From positions 69,642,001 through 69,706,000 of the forward strand of contig CM045733.1 in assembly GCA_024760905.1 (NCBI GenBank): 64,000 nt of DNA, in the 5' to 3' direction. A program made the translations under genes and the position numbers. The DNA comes from Plotosus lineatus. Lineage: Eukaryota; Chordata; Actinopteri; Siluriformes; Plotosidae. Positions 57,231 to 64,000 of the stretch are shown here, piece after piece (position 1 is the first letter of the stretch; every line of letters begins with the position of its first letter). The notes below the pieces were generated by a model. That model was not told where the DNA came from, ran no database searches, and saw nothing but the letters and a program-made list of their open reading frames with translations.

Positions 57231-60200
57231 TAAAACAACGGCAATACGAGTCATTCAGACATTAATACGAATTTTCAAACTTTTTCAGGAAAACGTGCTC
57301 CTTTCGATTTTATTTGACAATATTTTATCAATAATTCGGATCAATTTCATTCAATTCGATTCGTGTTTCCATGTTTCCCTTCCTGGCAAAGCCCAAGTCT
57401 CGCGATAATCACACGGGATGTAACTGTTGCATTTTACCACGTGATTCGTTAATCGGCAGTTCGGTGGGTCGATTTCCACGAATCAGCGGCGATCTCCTGC
57501 ACTCATACACTCCGCGGGAACCAGAGCCAATCACTGAACGTTTGCGGGAAACACAAAATGGCGACCAAAAGAAAGCAACAATTTTTATCGGAATGTTCAA
57601 CATCTTGTCCATTTATTAAGAAGTATTGACAGATAACACGGCCTTCTGCACCATGTGACCACGTGTAATGTGAAATTTCGCATTCTGGCGTTTTTGATAT
57701 TAAAACACATTTAAATGGAGGCAGACATCGCCAACTAGAGACCAGTTTGCTTACTTTATAACTTTTTTTTTTTTTTGTCATTGACCTCTCTTTGTAAATG
57801 CTGATCTCAGATATCATTCAGTCTCATGCATTGTTAGGGTTGGGGTTAGGGCAGTGCTTCTCAATTATTTTCTGTGGCGCCCCCTCTAGGAAGGAAAAAA
57901 AAAAACATTTCATGCCTCCTATGAAGTGCCGATAAATAGTATTATTTGTCAGTAAAATTGTTATTAATACACCCTCTGCATAACATTGTATCTTTATTAA
58001 CATTAAAAACAAAACAGAAATATAGTTCAACTTACAATAAAGAAAAACTTCATGAACAGTGTTCTTTAATCTGTAACAGAAAATATTTAAAGTGCACCAA
58101 TGTGCCTGAAAAAAAAATCATCTTATTTAAACTCGTTCAACTTATTTAATATCTCCATCTCTCTCCACCTTTTTCTTCGTTCCTGTTAGAAAATTTTCCG
58201 TGTTGTTTTTTGAGGGGTTGTTTACTGCACTTCATATCAGACTTCAATGGACATGTTGGTGCGGGCAACAGAGGGGATGAGGAAGTGATGAGCAGGTTTG
58301 GTACCCAGGACAGAAACACAGAAGGACAGATGTTGATAGATTTTGCAAAAGGGATGGAAATGGATGTGGTGAATACTTTCTTCCAGAAGACATAGGAGCA
58401 TAGGGTGACTTGAAATACTAATTTTTGGTTTATCAACTACAAAATGTTCCTTTCCTGGGTTGGCAGCCCTGGTAAGATACAGTTGGTTCAGAGATGTTTG
58501 GTGTAAAAGAAAAAAAAAAAAAAAAGTGAATCTCATGTTGTAAATCAGCTGTTTTGTTCTCAAAGACAAATTTGAGAACATTGAGAATGAAAATCGCAGC
58601 GAATTGACATTAATTTCAGTTGCTTTGCTATCGCAAGTACTAATTATGCACAAAAAAAAAAAATCTTCTGATTATTGGCTCAAGAAGTTGTTGATCAGCT
58701 AAAACAAACGTGTTTGATTTGGGTTGGAGATAAAGCCTGCACGAGGTTATGGTATGGATAGTCTTCAGGTACAAAGTATACTTTTGCAAATACAAGGTTA
58801 TTCATAGAAGGGTGGAAAAACTGATTTTTTTTTTTTTTTGTTGGTCCAAAGATTACAACTTCCCAGCTGCTCAAACACAGTTCAAGCTGGTAAACCCTCT
58901 TTGCCAGCGAGTGTGTGTTCTTAGAAAGGAAATGGTCTCTGAATGATTGAATTGCTGTTGGTGTTAAATAATGGACAAATGCCTGATTCGTGGGCAGTGG
59001 TGTCCTGCTGGTAGGGTATTGGATTACTCATCCTAAGGTTGGGGGTCCAAGCCCCACTATTGACGGGTTGTCACTGCTGTCTGACCAGTGCAGCTAACTG
59101 TCTCTGATTGTCTGTGGTGAGAGGCATGTAAAAGAACCAGTGTCTACTTTTGTCAAGAGTAGGCTGCATAGCTGTGTATTTCTGCCTGGTGAGCTGTCCC
59201 CCTCCACCCTAATTAGGAGTAACAGTTTCAGAAAATTAATAAAGGAAAGAATTATTCATCCATCTTTATTAACTGCTTTGTCCAAGTCCATGTGGTTCTC
59301 CTGGGATCATTGGAAATGAGGCTAGGATAAACCATGGATAGGAAACCAGCTGGTCACCGGGCATTATGCACATATGTGCAGACTCCCACCAAGGTAGTAC
59401 AGTCTCTAAACTTTTCAATCCAGGCTTTATTGGCAGATGATTGGGAATTATGGCGCCCCCTTGTGGGTTAATTTCACAATTATGTTTGAGCTCAGTATTT
59501 ATTTATTTATTTTTTTATCCCAACATATTCTGTCTGATTCTTGCCTTTTACAAGCATTGAAAATGTCATCAAAATCTTCCTGGATCCACTTTTGGCTCAG
59601 CCCAAATATTGAATTTTTTTTTTCCTTGGCCCAAGATGCACATTAAGTGAAATTTTCATGGAAAGCGGAAAATCAGTTTTTGAGTTATCATGGTCACAAA
59701 CACCCCTTGGTAGAGTTAATAAAATTAAAGCTGGAAAATCACCCACCAATAGGAGAAGTAGGCAGATTGAACTTGGTCTGTGTATTAGCAGCTGGTCAAA
59801 GCTGGATGTGTTTTGCTGAGGATGTGACAATGGCTTGTGGTTTATGAAAAAAATAATACAGTAATAATAGGGAAGAACCGAGGAAAACACAAGATTTTTA
59901 GTTTATTTAGTTACTTTCAAGCTATAAATATTTTGGCAGCTGATTTTGTCTTTCCAATGGGCTGTAATTCCTTCTGTTTATGTGACTGTAAAATTTCATT
60001 AAAGCCTTAAATGGTTTTAAAATGGATTAGATCACTGTGGATCAATTAACCTTTACATATTACTGAAAGTGGGTTAGTACTGACTAAGAAAAACAAGACC
60101 AGCCAAATTTGGTCATGTGTCAAGTATGACCTTTTATAATCTGCATGATGTGGCCCAGTAGCCATAGTTTGTGTATAATTTGTATGTGTGTTGTGTTTGC

Positions 60201-61686
60201 GTTACTGTTTTGTGTTCTGACTTTGTATTTTGTGTTCTATTAGAGGAGCTACTGTCCATGAGCCTGGAGGAGCGGAGAGAGAAGTACAGGACAGGCTACA
60301 TTTCTCTTGATCAGGTTCCTGTCTGGAATTACTCGGGTAAATAATCGCTCGAATCCACATATAGGCTGCATAGCCATCAGTGTGTTTCTGCCCAACGATG
60401 GCCTGGTGAGCTGACCAGGGTGTACTCTGCCCTTGAGATAGGCGCCAGCCTCCCCACAACTCTAATTAGGAATAAGCAGGTCAGAAAATGAATGAGGATA
60501 ATGAATACCCAGGAACATTAAAAGCAAATAAATCAAGATTTTAACATTTTATTTTTACTTATTATGAACCATTTTGACAGCAGCAGCAGCAGGTCAGATG
60601 AGTTCTGCATGCTTCAAGCAAAACTAAGTGCCCTTTAAACTTAACACCATCTTTTTTAAACCCATTCAGAGTTTAGTATTTACTGCACAGAAAAATAAAG
60701 CAAAGTAAAATGAGATTTCTATGGATTATTTTTTTAGATATTTTACCTGGGACAGATTCAGGTCAGATGTACTCCATATGCTCCAAGCTGTGTAGCTAAC
60801 AGTGTCTGCTTAAGATTTTAGTATATACAGTACTGTACTACCTACGGACACGAGAAAAGCAAACTTAAAATACATTTCATGGTTTATTTTTCCATTTTTA
60901 AAAGATAGTGATGCTGACTTTTCAAAATGCTCGTTAATAGCTGTGAGTCTGTTCGAAATGTATTAATTCCCAGAGAGCAGACCAGTCAGATTAAATATTT
61001 ATTTAAAAATATATTTTCACTATAATTTATGATACATTTCTTAAAATCAAATTGGCCTAGCCGACGAGCTTTCAATTTTCCAGCCAGTTGTTCTTTACTG
61101 AAATGTATCCTGGCCATAGCTAGAGACGGCACCACTCCGATCTCAGGGCTCACACCTGTCGTATGCGCCGCATCTTGAGTCATTTATAAGCCATACAAGT
61201 ACAAGGATCCCTCACGACTTTGCACTTCAATTCATGTGGCTTCAGTGCATCATGTTTTTTTTTTTTTATATTCATGGAATTAAAAAATAAGGAAATTAAG
61301 GAAGAATAGGGGGAATGGTTAAGGAAAATGCCGCAAAAACAAGGACAATTATGCAAAAAACCCTCCAAACAAACAAAAAACAAAAAACAACCCAAAACCT
61401 ATCAAAACTAGTTACATTTTTGTGAGGTGCACATCTACATGCGTGAACGTGCATCTGCGTGCATGCACATCTGTATGTGTGTATTTATATTTTATTTACA
61501 TCTTATGTGTTATTTTTTAATGTTTAATTGCTATTATAAGCATTTATTGCATTGAATATGTATTAATTGATATTAAATACACATATACATGTATGTATAC
61601 GTCAGTCGGGGGTGGTGGTGGTGGGGTGTTGATTCTACTTTGTGGAATTCGGTGGGGGGGGCTCTGTCTCAATAAAATGCTCCCTG

Positions 61687-61719
<33 letters not shown>

Positions 61720-61959
61720 TACCTGATGCTATACTGAGGGAGTGATCGACGTAATTGATTAGAATGCATTGTTGTTTGTTCAACTTTTTCTGAGTAAGTT
61801 TTATGAAGTTTATTACACTGAATATTTTTGAATGTTTTTGGTCTTTAGGTACTGCATCCGCTGAGCCTCTTTACAAGGCCAATGACCAACTGAATAAGAA
61901 GATCTCTCTGTTCCGTGGAGACATCACCATGCTGGAGATAGATGCAATTGCAAATGCAG
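56613..61959 (+). CDS. macrod1: Macro-domain ADP-ribose hydrolase MACROD1, first three coding exons (gene partial)
   Basis: Exons: 56613-56913, 60244-60336, 61849-61959. GT-AG with agreeing phases; 505 nt, about 168 codons so far. The N-terminus MAVLMSKLAARVPVSALSRV is basic and low in acids, fitting a mitochondrial targeting sequence. A hydrophobic stretch (SVAVLLGTVGFSAATLSSSA) follows. Exon 2 gives ELLSMSLEERREKYRTGYIS. Exon 3 gives the start of the macro domain, KKISLFRGDITMLEIDAIAN, where family members read WRGDIT.LEVDAIVNAAN. MACROD1 removes mono-ADP-ribose from proteins and hydrolyses O-acetyl-ADP-ribose. The substrate loops lie in exons beyond the window. An in-frame ATG upstream (56526) is possible but lacks the targeting character. 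The assignment over MACROD2 rests on the N-terminus and on synteny. Confidence 0.9.
57300..57850. other. macrod1 intron 1, unassigned part
   Basis: No element recognised. 57832-57851 reads gttagggttggggttagggc, three telomere-like hexamers (one variant). Confidence 0.4.
57852..57935. mobile_element. hAT-like end fragment
   Basis: cagtgcttctcaattattttctgtggcgcc matches the end at 4760 and the inverted ends at 15865 and 44475. Confidence 0.6.
58234..58405 (+). mobile_element. RTE-like LINE endonuclease fragment
   Basis: Plus-strand reading DFNGHVGAGNRGDEEVMSRF and EGQMLIDFAKGMEMDVVNTF is an APE-type endonuclease core (the DFN motif). It is the only piece of endonuclease in the window that fits the RTE-like LINE. 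The other copies lack this 5' region. In macrod1 intron 1. Confidence 0.78.
58992..59243 (+). repeat. SINE with shared tRNA head and GAATTAAT tail
   Basis: The head gggcagtggtgtcctgctgg and ggggtccaagccccac resemble the RTE-tailed SINE. The 3' part is gagctgtccc...ccctaattaggagtaacagtttcag. A deletion derivative or a head/tail exchange. Confidence 0.7.
59244..60243. other. macrod1 intron 1, unassigned part
   Basis: Contains a 59260-59420 stretch that looks SINE-derived (aactgctttgtccaagtcc, ggaaaccagctggtcaccgg). The remainder shows no gene or element. Confidence 0.35.
60345..60495 (-). repeat. SINE tail fragment
   Basis: ataggctgcatagccatcag, ctggtgagctgaccagggtg, aggcgccagcctccccacaa then attaggaataagcagg. 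Plus-strand order, tail at the right. Directly follows macrod1 exon 2. Confidence 0.65.
60496..61200. other. macrod1 intron 2, unassigned part
   Basis: AT-rich; (CAG)4 at 60580-60592. Nothing else recognised. Confidence 0.35.
61202..61675. mobile_element. GGATCCCT-type pogo-like MITE, right end lost
   Basis: Begins caaggatccctcacgacttt and shares the ggaaattaaggaagaatagg and acaaggacaattatgcaaaa core. The right end breaks at a G run (61651-61660) before the terminal repeat. Confidence 0.7.
61689..61714. repeat. (TG)n microsatellite
   Basis: About 13 TG units, 135 bases before macrod1 exon 3. Confidence 0.9.
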
Positions 61960-62141
61960 GTGAGCATTATGCACCACAATGAAGTCAATGTGTGCTTCTC
62001 ACTACATGCCTAGGTCTGCGATGCTTGGTGCATTCAATCAGGCTTTCTATCGGTCACAACTGTACAACAAAGTAAGAGTATAAGTCCAATATGATTCGAG
62101 TATGTTTCTCATACATAGGAGTAAAATGAGAGAAGATGGTT

Positions 62142-62350
62142 TTAGTTGCTACAACAAAAAGGCAAAATATGTCTATTATAATTTTAGTTGCTACGACAAA
62201 AAGGCAAAATATATCCATTATAATTTTAGTTGCTATGACAAAAAGGCAAATATGTCTATTATAATTTTAGTTGCTACGACAAAAAGGCAAAATATATCCA
62301 TTATAATTTTAGTTGCTATGACAAAAATGCAAAATATGTCTATTATAATT
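62142..62350. repeat. 43 bp minisatellite, five units, dimeric pattern
   Basis: The unit is ttttagttgctacgacaaaa then aggcaaaatatatccattataat. Units 2 and 4 share ctacgac/atatcc, while units 3 and 5 share ctatgac/atgtct, giving an 86 bp higher-order repeat. It lies in macrod1 intron 3. Confidence 0.92.
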
Positions 62351-64000
62351 TGCACACCAAAACATTGAAAGAAGAATTCAAAAAAGGAACATGCAAATGA
62401 TTTGAAAGTACCAAAAAAAGGAAAGAAAGCATAAATTGTGGATTACACCTGGTTAGTATTTCTTTATGGAAGGGCACGATCTGATTGGTCCACCGTTTCA
62501 GAACGGGTAAAGAAAGAAGCAAAGTAAGAAAGAAACAAAACATTCCTTTGGATAATGATTGACTGACTCATGGCTTGTCATGACCCATTTGGGCAGGCAT
62601 TGTCATCAACCCTGTCCAATTTTAAAATGGAAAAGTTAATCAAAATCTCATTTTAGTTTGTTTTTCATGTTTCTGTGTAGTGCAGTACAGTGGTGTAGCG
62701 GTTAGCACATCCGCTTTACAGTAAGCAAAAACGTAGTTATTCAACAAAAGGGGAAAATATGACTATTATGGGTTTTTTATATATATATATAAAAGGAGCA
62801 GTTTATTTAAAACTGATGAAAGTGGTCTCCAGTATCAGCACTTTTTATTGGTACATTTTATGTTTTCTGCTGTGCAAAAATTCTTTACTGCAGGAGTTTG
62901 AAAAGCTGCATTTTCTGGCACATTAACTTTTGCAGAGAAATAAAAGAGAATGTTGACAGCTGTTTATACAGAAGCTGAACAAACAATCAAAATACTGTAT
63001 ACAAAAAATATAAACCCGTCTTACTGTGAATCCACAGCATGATACTGAATAAATTGAAAATAGTATTCTTTGGCAAATTTCTTTTGTGTAAAAACAATAA
63101 AACACATCAGGAATTAATGTTATCGGAAATGAATCAGATGGAAAAAATTCTGTATTCACGTTGCAACTTGGCAAATGAGTTTGACAGACAATTGACCATC
63201 ATTAGTTGGCTATTAAAAGCTAGCTGACTAGCATGAAATCAATGACGGTACAACAAGGATGTATTGATTAAAAAGATCTATAAGACTGCATTACCATAAT
63301 AAGGTCACCAATGATGGCGGCAGCATAGGGGGGGGCCGCACACATGCCTTGAGTTGCCTGTGTGGGCATGTGAACATAGACACAACAACAATCGAGCTCA
63401 GAATGAAAGATTGAGCAAGATCAGAGAACTCTAAGACTTTATTTCTGTCTTCCACTGAAGTTTCTCTGTGGAAAATAAAAAGCTCTCTTCCTCCAGAGAT
63501 TGTATAAGGATTGGAACTTGCCTGTGAACATCTACATCGATGATGTGATATTTATATCTTTCCAGGTCATGACCCCAAAGAATAATTGAAACTTCTATTG
63601 CAGTTAGATTACCCAGAACATTTTTATTTTCATGTCTTTGTAAAGTCAGGACATTTGTGTGGTGCAGGGAAACCTTACCTGAGGGTGTCTGTCACCACTA
63701 GATGGAGGCAAACCTATGTTAGCGCTTCTGCTAGCAGAGACACATGGGATTTGGATTGGTAAACATTCAGTCTGGCAAATCCCTGACGAGAAATAATTCC
63801 ATATGCTGCAGTTCTAGAGGGAATTTGCCGTTGATTACATCACTTTACAGAGAACAGTCACATCACTCTCCCAGATGTTGTGCCGCCAGGCTCAGTGTCA
63901 GCATTTCCTGTTTTTATGGCAGTGCTGAAATTATTGTGGCATCACGAGCAGTGTAAAATTAAACACCATTTATTATTTTGTCTATTATCACATCCAAAAC
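62351..64000. other. macrod1 intron 3, unassigned
   Basis: 62680-62730 carries a SINE head fragment (tacagtggtgtagcggttag cacatccgc). 62776-62792 is a short TA repeat. No exon with macro-domain motifs is seen before the window ends. Confidence 0.4.

Noticed and set aside
62142..62350. CRISPR array
   Set aside because: Units are directly adjacent without unique spacers; it is a minisatellite in a vertebrate intron.

Overview
The window is nuclear DNA from a vertebrate, most likely a ray-finned (teleost) fish. The evidence is five multi-exon genes with GT-AG introns, abundant tRNA-derived SINEs, RTE-type and other LINE pieces, Tc1/mariner, pogo/Tigger-like and hAT elements, and many (CA)n/(AT)n microsatellites. 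The species cannot be named from the sequence alone.

Gene layout, left to right: (1) eif1ad, minus strand, only its first coding exon (6010-6096), the rest lying left of the window; (2) ctsf (cathepsin F), minus strand, complete in 14 coding exons (31067 down to 10157; 471 codons plus stop, all phases agree); (3) trpt1 (tRNA 2'-phosphotransferase), plus strand, complete in 7 coding exons (32525-37683; 227 codons plus stop); (4) fermt3 (kindlin-3), minus strand, complete in 14 coding exons (51746 down to 39840; 640 codons plus stop); (5) macrod1 (macro-domain ADP-ribosyl hydrolase), plus strand, first three coding exons (56613-61959), running off the right edge. ctsf/trpt1 are head-to-head, trpt1/fermt3 tail-to-tail and fermt3/macrod1 head-to-head. 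The five products do unrelated jobs (translation-factor-like protein, lysosomal protease, tRNA splicing/repair enzyme, integrin activator, ADP-ribose hydrolase). They are together because of ancient synteny: all five human orthologues map to 11q13.

Nearly everything between the exons is transposon-derived. Elements include a near-complete Tc1-like element (513-2086), an RTE-like LINE (25484-27826) with a near-identical 1.4 kb tandem duplication of its 5' part (26969-29771), a 5'-truncated RTE insertion with an 18 bp target-site duplication nested inside a pogo-like MITE (49120-50690), a BED-finger hAT remnant (43291-44499), a CENP-B-type pogo remnant (19913-20637), several short inverted-repeat elements, and at least four SINE groups. 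One SINE group shares its 3' tail with the RTE LINE.

I found no RNA genes other than SINE-embedded tRNA-like heads, no CRISPR array, and no clearly novel protein system. The points most worth a second look are the tandem duplication, the nested insertion, the SINE head/tail sharing, the 232 bp element with perfect inverted ends at 13674-13905, and the dimeric minisatellite in macrod1 intron 3.
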